Origin: Selenomonadaceae bacterium
GTDB taxonomy: Bacteria; Bacillota; Negativicutes; Selenomonadales; Selenomonadaceae
DNA length: 36,757 bases
Reading direction: 5' to 3'
Assembly: GCA_017477125.1 (NCBI GenBank)
Contig: JAFUXN010000010.1
Coordinates: 1-36,757, forward strand
A program made the translations under genes and the position numbers. Below are positions 18,095-25,637 of the stretch, one piece after another (the first letter of the stretch is position 1; each line of letters begins with the position of its first letter). The notes under the pieces were generated by a model. The model searched no databases, was not told the DNA's origin, and saw nothing but the letters and a program-made list of their open reading frames with translations.

Positions 18095-19204
18095 TCAATT
18101 GGTTCTGATGGGCGTGACGATGTAAATGAAATCGTCGCGATCCGCCTCGCGAATGTCCGCCGGCTTCAATCGCCCCGACATCTTGAACACGCATGTCTTT
18201 GTATCGATAACCTTCAGCGCCTCGTTGAGGTAATTGACGTTGAAAGATATCTCAAACTCGCCGCCCTCGGACTGAACGGGGATCGTCTCCTCCGCGTTGC
18301 CGATCTCCGGGCTCGTCGATGACAGTTGAAGTTCATCGCCCTTGAACACAAATTTGATCGTCTTGTAATCGGTTTCCTTCGAGATCAGTCCCACGCGATC
18401 GATCGCCGCCAACAATTCTTCCGTGTCGATCCGCGCGGTAACCGTCGGCTCCTTCGGGATCACTTTTTCGAACTGAGGGAAATCGCCATCGAGCAGCCGC
18501 GTCTTGATATAAATGTTGTCGAAGGTAAAATCGATGTCCTTCTGCGAGCAACGGATCGATACCGACTTATCGCCCGACGCGTCCGCCAAGCGCAACAGCT
18601 CCCACAACGCTTTCGACGGTATGATGAATTTCATGTCGCCGAGGTCGTCGGCAATCTGCTCGCGCATCACCGCCATGCGATGAGTGTTGGTACCGACCAT
18701 CGTGATGTTCGAGCCGTCGATCTGCAGCAGGCAGCCGGTGAACATCGGTCGAGCCGCGTCGTTCGAACAGGCGTAGACCGTTTTGCGGATCAAACTCTTC
18801 AACGTGATGGCGGGCATCGCGAACGACACCTCAACCTCGGGCTCCTTGATCGGCATCCAATCTTCGACGGGCATCGCGAGCAATTTGTATGAGCCCGAGT
18901 CGGATCGGATCGTGACGACCTTCGCCTCGTCGTCGTAATCGATGCTGATGATGTCGCCCGACAGTTTGCGCGCCGTCTCTTGGAAAAATTTCCCGCTCAC
19001 GACTATCGAGCCTTCGGTCTCGGTGTTGACCGGTATCTTCGTCTTGATGCCGAGGTCGAGATTATTTGCTTCGAGCTCGAGCCAGGCGCCCGTCGCTCTC
19101 AAGCAGATGCCCGACAAAATTTGCGTGGGAGGTTTGACCGCCACCGCCTTCGACACCGCGTTAATCGCTTCGACGAGTTCTCTCTGAGTGCAGGTGATCT
19201 TCAA
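18095..19204 (-). CDS. dnaN: DNA polymerase III subunit beta (sliding clamp)
   Basis: A 369-residue sliding clamp with the three-domain length expected for the family. Recognisable segments are KITCTQRELVEAINAVSKAVAVKPPTQILSGI, VSGKFFQETARKL, a CLLQIDGSNITMVGTNTHRMAV loop, and a C-terminal YIVTPIRTN, matching the family's terminal V-x-P-x-R. It tethers the replicative polymerase to DNA. The TTG at 19204 is the start: it encodes the usual M-K-I-T beginning, with GGAG 7 bases upstream. The longer open frame upstream is promoter DNA. No dnaA or recF is adjacent. Instead it is followed after 7 bp by the phosphoethanolamine transferase-like gene and appears to head an envelope-glycan operon. Confidence 0.96.
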   Translation of the reverse strand: MKITCTQRELVEAINAVSKAVAVKPPTQILSGICLRATGAWLELEANNLDLGIKTKIPVNTETEGSIVVSGKFFQETARKLSGDIISIDYDDEAKVVTIRSDSGSYKLLAMPVEDWMPIKEPEVEVSFAMPAITLKSLIRKTVYACSNDAARPMFTGCLLQIDGSNITMVGTNTHRMAVMREQIADDLGDMKFIIPSKALWELLRLADASGDKSVSIRCSQKDIDFTFDNIYIKTRLLDGDFPQFEKVIPKEPTVTARIDTEELLAAIDRVGLISKETDYKTIKFVFKGDELQLSSTSPEIGNAEETIPVQSEGGEFEISFNVNYLNEALKVIDTKTCVFKMSGRLKPADIREADRDDFIYIVTPIRTN

Positions 19205-19235
19205 GCTAAAACTCCTCTCTGTTTTTGATCTGCGT

Positions 19236-19264
19236 ATTTTATCATTGGCGATCACTTTTTTCAA
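19236..19264 (-). promoter_or_regulatory. Promoter of the dnaN-led operon
   Basis: On the minus strand TTGAAA (19259-19264) and TAAAAT (19236-19241) are exactly 17 bases apart. This predicts a start near 19229 and a leader of about 25 bases ending with GGAG-N7-TTG. Confidence 0.78.
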
Positions 19265-19331
19265 GCCGAAAGGTAATGCGCGCCCGGCGTCGAATACATG
19301 AAAAAATTTTCCGCTTGGGGGTGTTGGCGTA

Positions 19332-20255
19332 ATGTTGTACGGAATGATCGACGTGGGCTCGAACACGATTCGCATGGCGATTTATGTCATCGACGGCGAC
19401 AGGATTGAGATGATAATGAAGAAGAAGCACACGGTAGGGCTGGCGTCGCATGTGCGCGAGGGCATAATGATGCGTTCGGGCATTGAGAAGGTCGTCGAGA
19501 TCATCAGCGAATATCGAGACTTCCTCGGCGACCTCGGGATCACTCGGATCACGGCGTTCACGACGGCGGCATTGCGCAACGCCAACAACAGTCAGCAGGC
19601 GGTTGATGAGATTGAGCGGCGAACGGGCGTGCAGATCAATGTTATGACGGGCGACGAGGAAGCGACGTTTGATTTCATCGGCGCGACGCATAATCTGATC
19701 GACGAGGACGGACTGTTGATCGATATCGGCGGCGGCTCGACGGAGATCGTCTACTTCAAAGCGCGGCAGATCAAAATCAAAGTGAGCCTGCCGATCGGAT
19801 CGTTGGCGTTCCATACTCGATACACGGGCGTGCACATCTTGCCGTCGAGCAGCGAATGCGAGGAGATGCGCGCGGAGGCGGACGCGACGGTGAGCGCGAT
19901 CAAAGAGTTCCAAGCGGTGTCGCATGCACAAATCTGCGGAATCGGCGGGACGTTCAAGGGCGCGATGGCTCTTTATAATGCGATGTACGGCATGCCCAAG
20001 CACAACGTTCGAATGGACGTGCGGAGGATCGGAGATATCCTTCGGCGCTTCCAACGCGAGAACGAATTGATTGAGCCCGATAAAATTCTGTTGATGCGAA
20101 CCGTGCCGGAGAGAATGCACACGTTCATGCCTGGGCTGATCATCGCCGACGTGTTGGCTAAACGGTTCGGGAGCATGAACATCATCTTTAGCGATTCGGG
20201 CGTGCGCGAGGGCTACATCTACGACAGGATCATCGACAAAAATTATTTTGATTGA
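19332..20255 (+). CDS. Ppx/GppA family phosphatase
   Basis: A 307-residue ASKHA-fold phosphatase. The first phosphate loop is GMIDVGSNTIRMAIYVIDG (residues 4-22) and the second is LLIDIGGGSTEIVYF (about 137-151). TAALRNANN and a later GIGGTFKGAMAL also match. The family hydrolyses polyphosphate or the pppGpp 5'-phosphate. At ~307 residues it has only the two catalytic subdomains and lacks the C-terminal HD region of long exopolyphosphatases, so substrate is undecided. GGGGGTG lies 8 bases before the ATG. It is divergent from dnaN and is followed after 60 bp by htpX. Confidence 0.9.
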   Translation: MLYGMIDVGSNTIRMAIYVIDGDRIEMIMKKKHTVGLASHVREGIMMRSGIEKVVEIISEYRDFLGDLGITRITAFTTAALRNANNSQQAVDEIERRTGVQINVMTGDEEATFDFIGATHNLIDEDGLLIDIGGGSTEIVYFKARQIKIKVSLPIGSLAFHTRYTGVHILPSSSECEEMRAEADATVSAIKEFQAVSHAQICGIGGTFKGAMALYNAMYGMPKHNVRMDVRRIGDILRRFQRENELIEPDKILLMRTVPERMHTFMPGLIIADVLAKRFGSMNIIFSDSGVREGYIYDRIIDKNYFD

Positions 20256-20315
20256 ACGATACCCGAAGGGAATTGTGGGAGGCTAAAATATTTTTTGATT
20301 GAGGAGTTGATCTCC

Positions 20316-21167
20316 GTGAACATGGTTAAAACATTTTTTCTGATGGCGCTGATGACGGCGCTGATGGTGGCGATCGGGGGATTATTGGGCGGCTCGATGT
20401 GGGCGACGATCATGCTCATCTTCTCGATCGGAATGAACTTCGTCAGCTATTGGTTCAGCGATTCGATCGTGCTCAAGACGTACGGAGCCCGGGAGGTCGA
20501 CGAGAACACCGCGCCGCAGATTTACAATCTCGTTGCCGATCTCTCGGAGAAGGCGGAGCTTCCCATGCCGCGCGTGTACATCATCGACAGCGACGTGCCC
20601 AACGCGTTTGCCACGGGGCGCAATCCCGACAACGCGGCGGTCGCCGTCACCACCGGCATCATGAAGACGCTCGATTACAATGAGATGGCGGGCGTGATCG
20701 GGCATGAGCTGGCGCACGTCAAGCATCGCGACATCTTGACGGGGACGATCGCGGCGTCGATGGCGGGAGTGATCTCGTTGCTGGCGCAGTTCTCGATATT
20801 CAGTTCCTCGGACGACGACAACGGCGGCTTCGTCAACAGCCTCCTGGTCTATCTGTTGGCGCCGATCGCCGCGTCGCTGATCCAAATGGCGATCTCTCGG
20901 TCGAGGGAGTATGATGCCGACAAGACGGGAGGAGAAATTTGCGGCAACCCGATGTATTTGGCATCGGCGCTCGAGAAGATAGAGGCGTACGCAAAAAGTG
21001 AGCCGCCGCTGCATGATGCCACGCCCGCGACGGCTCATATGTTCATCATCAATCCGTTGGAGAACTCCAAGCAGAAACTCAAAAATTTATTCTCGACGCA
21101 TCCGCTCACGTCTGATCGGATCGCTCGATTGAAGGAGCAAGCGGGGCTCGTGCCAGCATCGAACTGA
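20316..21167 (+). CDS. htpX: HtpX-type M48 membrane metalloprotease
   Basis: A 283-residue integral membrane zinc protease for quality control of membrane proteins. Two hydrophobic segments span about residues 4-45. The catalytic [10 protein letters not shown] (HExxH) lies near residue 130, two further hydrophobic stretches follow, and [13 protein letters not shown] provides the third zinc ligand. The end, [13 protein letters not shown], is conserved in HtpX. The GTG at 20316 is chosen because GAGGAG lies 9 bases upstream; an ATG two codons later is the alternative. The last 62 bp overlap the convergent sulfite reductase gene. Confidence 0.93.
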   Translation: MNMVKTFFLMALMTALMVAIGGLLGGSMWATIMLIFSIGMNFVSYWFSDSIVLKTYGAREVDENTAPQIYNLVADLSEKAELPMPRVYIIDSDVPNAFATGRNPDNAAVAVTTGIMKTLDYNEMAGVIGHELAHVKHRDILTGTIAASMAGVISLLAQFSIFSSSDDDNGGFVNSLLVYLLAPIAASLIQMAISRSREYDADKTGGEICGNPMYLASALEKIEAYAKSEPPLHDATPATAHMFIINPLENSKQKLKNLFSTHPLTSDRIARLKEQAGLVPASN

Positions 21168-21969
21168 ACCGTTCGCCGCGCTTGGCGTTGGCATTGAAGT
21201 GTTCGAGCGCGTGATCGATCACATTGAACAGCTCATCGTCGTTGGTGATCAACGGCGCCGTCCTCTGACCGATCGCGATCTCTCGACCGAACCGTCCGCC
21301 GAAGTAGACCAGATAACCGTGCTCGCCGCTCAACGCCGTCTTGCATCGCTTGACGCAACGTCCGCAGTTGATGCACTTGTCCCGATCGATCGTCCAACTC
21401 CGCGCGGATCGATCAACGGTGATGGCGTCGACGGGGCAGACCTTCGCGCAACCTCCGCAGAAGATGCAACGCTCGAGAGCACATTCGGGACGCACGCCGC
21501 CCTTGATGCCGATGTCGTTCTCCTCCGCCTTGAGACAATTGTTGGCGCAGCCCGTCACTCCGATCTTAAACTTATGAGGCAACGTCCGACCGCCGTATCG
21601 GGCATCGAGTTTGTTGGCGAGGGCGGTGGTGTCGATATTGCCCGACGAGCAGATCGCATTGCCCTGGCACGCGGTGATCGTTCGAACGCGAGGACCGCAC
21701 ACTCCGATCTCAACGCAACCGCTCTCGTCGAAGAACCGCTTGACGGCATCAATGTCGTCGATGTGAATGAACGGAATCTCGACGCCTTGACGCGAAGTCA
21801 GATGAACGTAGCCCTTGCCGAAACGATCGGCGGCGCGTTGGATCGTCATGAGTTGAAAGGTCGTGAGTTGTCCGCCGACCACCTTCAATCGCATGGAAAA
21901 ATATCCGTCCTGTTTCTGTTGCATAAAACCGCCGCTCTTGAGGGCGGCTAAATTTTTGTCTGCTCCCAT
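21106..21969 (-). CDS. Small siroheme/4Fe-4S sulfite (or nitrite) reductase with ferredoxin domain
   Basis: A 287-residue protein of the nitrite/sulfite reductase ferredoxin-like family, similar in layout to AsrC. The N-terminal half has [35 protein letters not shown] in pieces. The siroheme/4Fe-4S ligands are [15 protein letters not shown] (C-x5-C) and [18 protein letters not shown] (C-x3-C). Inserted after them are two 4Fe-4S motifs, [12 protein letters not shown] and [11 protein letters not shown]. It would reduce sulfite to sulfide, the last step of the operon's pathway; no larger sulfite reductase is in the window. GGGAGAGAG precedes the ATG, 15 bp after cysN. Electron donor is not encoded nearby. 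The last 62 bp lie antisense to the end of htpX. Confidence 0.87.
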   Translation of the reverse strand: MGADKNLAALKSGGFMQQKQDGYFSMRLKVVGGQLTTFQLMTIQRAADRFGKGYVHLTSRQGVEIPFIHIDDIDAVKRFFDESGCVEIGVCGPRVRTITACQGNAICSSGNIDTTALANKLDARYGGRTLPHKFKIGVTGCANNCLKAEENDIGIKGGVRPECALERCIFCGGCAKVCPVDAITVDRSARSWTIDRDKCINCGRCVKRCKTALSGEHGYLVYFGGRFGREIAIGQRTAPLITNDDELFNVIDHALEHFNANAKRGERFSSMLARAPLAPSIERSDQT

Positions 21970-21984
21970 AAAACTCTCTCCCGC

Positions 21985-23694
21985 TCAAATGATGTAATCA
22001 AAGTAGAATTTCAGTGTGCGGAACTGATTGAAGAAGAAATAGCGATTGGAGAACGCCGCCTTCGCCTTGCGATCGATCGGAGGCGTGTGCACTCGACGAT
22101 ATTCTTCGATCATCGTCTGCACTCCGTCGGCGCTGTTCACCTTGATCCCGAAGCCCCGTCCGTTCATCAACGGCTTGCCGCTGTACTCGTACCGCTCGAG
22201 CCGATCGATGGCGGTTATTTTTTTGTCCCGAACGCTGATGAAGGCGTCCTCCCTCAAGAACAGCACATCGAAATCGTCGGGGTACTCATAGCTGATCCCG
22301 TTGGTCGAAATTTCGTCGCCGATACGATACGATTGTTTGACGGGGCTCGCCACATGAGTGATCTCCTGCCGCTCGACATCGTAATAAAATTCGTCAAAGA
22401 GCTCGCCGTGCGCCGTCACATTTTCGCCGATGAACGACGGTCGTTCGTCCGCCGACGACTCCTCCGCCGCGTTGATGATACCGCCGCCCGCCACGTCATA
22501 GCCGTCGACCAGCACGAACCGCCCCGTCGCTTGGCAATCGCTGAACACGTCGAAGGCGATCGGTCGTTTGAGCTTGATGATGAGCTCTGCCACGTCGTTG
22601 ATCTTGAGCTCGGTGACGTCGGATTTGCTTTCGAGATTCGACGCGTCGATCGTGCGGACGATCTGCTCAACCGTCGCCTCGACCTCCTGCGTCGCCAACT
22701 TCAATTTGTATTTGCGATTGAGCGTCAAAGGCGTGCGCCCCATCCAAAATACCGACGCCCGAAACCGATCCGAAACATGCGGCGGTTGATCGTCCGCTCG
22801 AGTGATGAGCTCGCCGCGCTTATTGAAAAACTCGTCGACCACACATATGCCCGTCGATTCTCCGCTCCGCGCGCATTGTTGACGATCGCGCTCGAGCCAA
22901 CAGGCGATCTCTTTGACGGTCGTCTCTCGACTTTCGGGATAAATTTTGATCCGATCGCCGACCGCTATCGATCCCGCTTCGATTCGTCCCGCGATGATCC
23001 GTCGAGCGTCAAACTTATACACGTCTTGGATCGGCAAGCGCAAAAATTTTTGATCGAGCTCATCACTCCCGTCGATCAGATCAAGCGTATCGATCAACGT
23101 CTCACCCTCGTACCACGGCATGCGATCCGATCGAGCGGTGATGTTGTCGCCGAGCATGCCCGACACGGGAATGAACTTATTGAGCTCGACGCCCAACGGT
23201 CGGAGGAAATTTTTAATGTCGGCGACGATCCGATCGAACGTCGATTGCTCGAACCCAATCAGATCCATTTTGTTGACGAGCACGCTGACGTTCCTGATCC
23301 CGAGCAGGCTCAACATGTACGCGTGCCGCTTCGACTGCTCCTGCACTCCCTGACGCGCGTCGATCACCAGGAACGCGGCATTAGCGTTCGCCGCCCCGCT
23401 GATCATGTTCTTGAGGAACTCCTTATGCCCGGGCGCGTCGATGATCACGTAGGGGCGCTTGGCTGTCGAGAACTGAATTTGCGTCGTGTCGATGGTGATG
23501 CCTTGCTGTTGCTCCTCTTCAAACGCGTCGAGAAGGTAAGCGTACTCGAAAGGCTTGCCGGTCTCGTTGGCAATGCGCTGCACCTTCTTGACCACGCCTT
23601 CGGGCAACGAGTTTGTATCGAAGAGCAGGCGCCCGATGACCGTCGATTTGCCGTGGTCGACGTGACCGACGAACACGATTTTGATCTCATTCAT
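21985..23694 (-). CDS. cysN: Sulfate adenylyltransferase subunit 1 (GTPase) with novel C-terminal extension
   Basis: A 569-residue protein. The first ~405 residues are a CysN GTPase: Walker A GHVDHGKST at about 10-18, GITIDTTQIQF, the G3 motif DAPGHKEF, the G4 motif NKMD, then two EF-Tu-like beta barrels. With CysD it makes APS from sulfate and ATP, driven by GTP hydrolysis. The last ~160 residues (after GYDVAGGGII) are an extension I do not recognise. It has no P-loop, so it is not the APS kinase of CysNC fusions; it ends in a Phe/Tyr-rich FSNRYFFFNQFRTLKFYFDYII. ATG 23694 has GGAGG 8 bases upstream. The gap to cysD is 13 bp. Confidence 0.93.
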   Translation of the reverse strand: MNEIKIVFVGHVDHGKSTVIGRLLFDTNSLPEGVVKKVQRIANETGKPFEYAYLLDAFEEEQQQGITIDTTQIQFSTAKRPYVIIDAPGHKEFLKNMISGAANANAAFLVIDARQGVQEQSKRHAYMLSLLGIRNVSVLVNKMDLIGFEQSTFDRIVADIKNFLRPLGVELNKFIPVSGMLGDNITARSDRMPWYEGETLIDTLDLIDGSDELDQKFLRLPIQDVYKFDARRIIAGRIEAGSIAVGDRIKIYPESRETTVKEIACWLERDRQQCARSGESTGICVVDEFFNKRGELITRADDQPPHVSDRFRASVFWMGRTPLTLNRKYKLKLATQEVEATVEQIVRTIDASNLESKSDVTELKINDVAELIIKLKRPIAFDVFSDCQATGRFVLVDGYDVAGGGIINAAEESSADERPSFIGENVTAHGELFDEFYYDVERQEITHVASPVKQSYRIGDEISTNGISYEYPDDFDVLFLREDAFISVRDKKITAIDRLERYEYSGKPLMNGRGFGIKVNSADGVQTMIEEYRRVHTPPIDRKAKAAFSNRYFFFNQFRTLKFYFDYII

Positions 23695-23707
23695 TGGCGG
23701 CGCCTCC

Positions 23708-24517
23708 TCACATATAACCTTCGCGACGGAGCTTCTGCATGGCGTACGAGTCCTCCTGATCCTGCGCTCGACCCGCGCGCTCGCCCGTCGTCGTATGCTT
23801 GAGCTCGTCGATGATCTTGTCGAGCGTGTCGGCATTCGAATCGATCATGCCCGTGCAACACTCACAGCCGAGGCTTCGATATCGCCGCCCGTTTTTGGCG
23901 AAGTACAGATCGATGATCGGAATCTGCTCGCGACGTATGTATTCCCAAATGTCGAGCTCGCTCCACGCCAGGATCGGGTGCACTCGAATGTGATGCCCCT
24001 TCGGAAAATCCGTCTTGAATTGATCCCAGAGCTCGGGCGGCTGATTGGTGTAATCCCAATTGTCATCAACCTTGCGCTCGCTGAACACGCGCTCCTTGGA
24101 TCGCGAGCCCTCCTCGTCCCGACGCACGCCGACGATCAATCCGTCGAATCCGTACTGCTTGACGACCTGACGGAGCCCTTCGGTCTTCAACTGTTTACAG
24201 CAATTGAGCCGACCGAGTTCGGGACCGACGCCGCGATTGACCGCGTCCCAATTCGTATGAACGATCAGCTCAATGTTGAGCTCGCGCGCCACCCGATCGC
24301 GGTACTCGATCATCGCGGGGATTTTGCGGAGCGTGTCGACGTGAATGAACGGGAAGGGCACGTGTCCGAAGAACGCCTTCTTTGCCAACCAGAGCAGCAC
24401 GGTTGAGTCTTTACCGATCGACCAGAGCATGCCGAGCCGACCGAGTTTGTTGTACGCCTCGCGGAGGATATAAATGCTTTCCGCCTCGAGTTCCGATAAT
24501 CGATCTGTGTTTGTCAA
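23708..24517 (-). CDS. cysD: Sulfate adenylyltransferase subunit 2
   Basis: About 269 residues, of the PP-loop PAPS-reductase-like superfamily; it is the catalytic ATP sulfurylase subunit that forms APS. Key segments are MLWSIGKDSTVLLWLAKKAF (PP-loop), FPFIHVDT, GVRRDEEGSRSKERVFS, HPILAWSELDIWEYI and YRSLGCECCT, with the expected C-terminal TTGERAGRAQD. The TTG at 24517 is taken as start because GGTGGTGATC, complementary to the 16S 3' end, lies just upstream; two GTG codons at 24526 and 24529 fall inside that site. It lies 14 bp after aprB and pairs with cysN next in the operon. Confidence 0.94.
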   Translation of the reverse strand: MTNTDRLSELEAESIYILREAYNKLGRLGMLWSIGKDSTVLLWLAKKAFFGHVPFPFIHVDTLRKIPAMIEYRDRVARELNIELIVHTNWDAVNRGVGPELGRLNCCKQLKTEGLRQVVKQYGFDGLIVGVRRDEEGSRSKERVFSERKVDDNWDYTNQPPELWDQFKTDFPKGHHIRVHPILAWSELDIWEYIRREQIPIIDLYFAKNGRRYRSLGCECCTGMIDSNADTLDKIIDELKHTTTGERAGRAQDQEDSYAMQKLRREGYM

Positions 24518-24531
24518 TTGGATCACCACCG

Positions 24532-24843
24532 TTAATATTGATTGGATTGAGTTTTGTCGACGACGATCGATTGTTGAGAGCCGTCGGGGAACTCGAGCCG
24601 CCACGTCAATGTTCGCTTCTCGTCGAGCGCATAGAGTTTCGTCCCCGCTCCTCCGAGATCAGCCGCCAAGTAGTAAGCGATCGCCTGCCGCCGACATGCC
24701 TTCACGCATGCAGTGCAGCCCCAACAATCCCTCACGTCTCTGATCCGCGCGCATTTGTTTTCGAGCACGAGCAGATTGCCGGGACAAACCTCGACGCATG
24801 CTCCGCACCCGACGCACTTCGATCGATCAATGCTGATGCTCAT
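24532..24843 (-). CDS. aprB: Ferredoxin-type APS reductase beta subunit
   Basis: A 103-residue two-cluster ferredoxin. CVGCGACVEVCP (about 12-23) and CWGCTACVKACR (about 41-52) each bind a 4Fe-4S cluster. The tail from residue 60 (DLGGAGTKLYALDEKRTLTWRLEFPDGSQQSIVV) resembles the AprB C-terminal beta segment that wraps around AprA. It would deliver electrons to the AprA-like flavoprotein for reduction of APS to sulfite and AMP. The ATG overlaps the upstream stop as ATGA, with GAGG 8 bases before. The gene symbol is by context and similarity of layout; a generic ferredoxin is the alternative. Confidence 0.85.
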   Translation of the reverse strand: MSISIDRSKCVGCGACVEVCPGNLLVLENKCARIRDVRDCWGCTACVKACRRQAIAYYLAADLGGAGTKLYALDEKRTLTWRLEFPDGSQQSIVVDKTQSNQY

Positions 24844-25637
24844 CGCCAATGCCTCATCGCGCCCACGTGATCATTCAAGCGGAACGAGCCTTCGATCGCC
24901 GTCGTCACATAGCTCTTCGCTCGAGCCGTCGACGCCTTGATCGTCTCGCCCTTCGACAGCCCCGCCGCGATCGCCGCGCTGAACGTGCAGCCCGCGCCCA
25001 TGTTATAAACTCCGTCGAGCCGCTCCGTCGAGTGATGAATGAACGACCGTCCGTCGAACAACACATCAACATAATTATCCGTTGCCGCCCGCGTCCCGCT
25101 CTTGACGATCACATTCTTCGCGCCCAACTCATGGATACGTCGCGCCGCCTCCTCCGCCTCATCGAGCGTCTCTACCCGATCCATGTCGGCAAGGTACGCC
25201 GCTTCGAAACTGTTGGGCGTCACCACGTCGGCGATCGGAATTAACTTCTCTTTGATCACCTTCGCCGCCGTCGGCACCATGATCTCATCGATGCCCTTGC
25301 ACACCAAAACGGGATCGACTACCACATTCGGCAGCCGATATTTTTTGATCGTCTCGACCACGAGCTCAACGAGTTCTGCCGACCCGAGCATGCCCGTCTT
25401 CACCGCGTCGACGCCCACGCCTTTGCACACCGTCGTCAACTGCTTCTCGATCAGATCGAGCGGGATCGGATAGATGTCGTGGCTCCAATCGTTGTCGGGA
25501 TCGCACGCCACCACCACCGTCAACACCGACATGCCATAAACTCCAAACTCCTCAAACGTGCGAAGGTCGGCGTTCATGCCCGCCTCGCCGCTCACGTCAA
25601 GCCCCGCTATCGTCAATGCCTTGCTAATGTTCTTCAA
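24840..25637 (-). CDS. pdxK: Pyridoxine/pyridoxal kinase of the ThiD-like (Bacillus PdxK) type
   Basis: A 265-residue ribokinase-fold kinase. ALTIAGLDVSGEAGMNADLRTFEEFGVYGMSVLTVVVA is the family N-terminus, VGVDAVKTGML and VVDPVLVCKG follow, and the anion hole with catalytic Asp/Cys-type motif NMGAGCTFSAAIAAGL lies near 220. It resembles the ThiD-like pyridoxine kinase of Bacillus more than hydroxymethylpyrimidine phosphate kinase (it keeps GAGC). It makes pyridoxal phosphate, which might serve cysteine synthesis enzymes, but that link is inference. A TTG start is supported by GGAGG 9 bases upstream. It overlaps aprA by 14 bp and aprB by 4 bp, so it is firmly inside the operon. Confidence 0.88.
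   Translation of the reverse strand: MKNISKALTIAGLDVSGEAGMNADLRTFEEFGVYGMSVLTVVVACDPDNDWSHDIYPIPLDLIEKQLTTVCKGVGVDAVKTGMLGSAELVELVVETIKKYRLPNVVVDPVLVCKGIDEIMVPTAAKVIKEKLIPIADVVTPNSFEAAYLADMDRVETLDEAEEAARRIHELGAKNVIVKSGTRAATDNYVDVLFDGRSFIHHSTERLDGVYNMGAGCTFSAAIAAGLSKGETIKASTARAKSYVTTAIEGSFRLNDHVGAMRHWR

Noticed and set aside
21985..22480. APS kinase (CysC) domain fused to CysN
   Set aside because: No Walker A motif or other kinase signature in the C-terminal extension, and the operon has an APS reductase, which does not need PAPS.
22087..23802. 571-codon open frame on the plus strand
   Set aside because: It lies antisense to cysN, whose GTPase motifs are unmistakable; the translation is Arg/His/Leu-rich without any known motif, as expected for the complement of a GC-rich gene.
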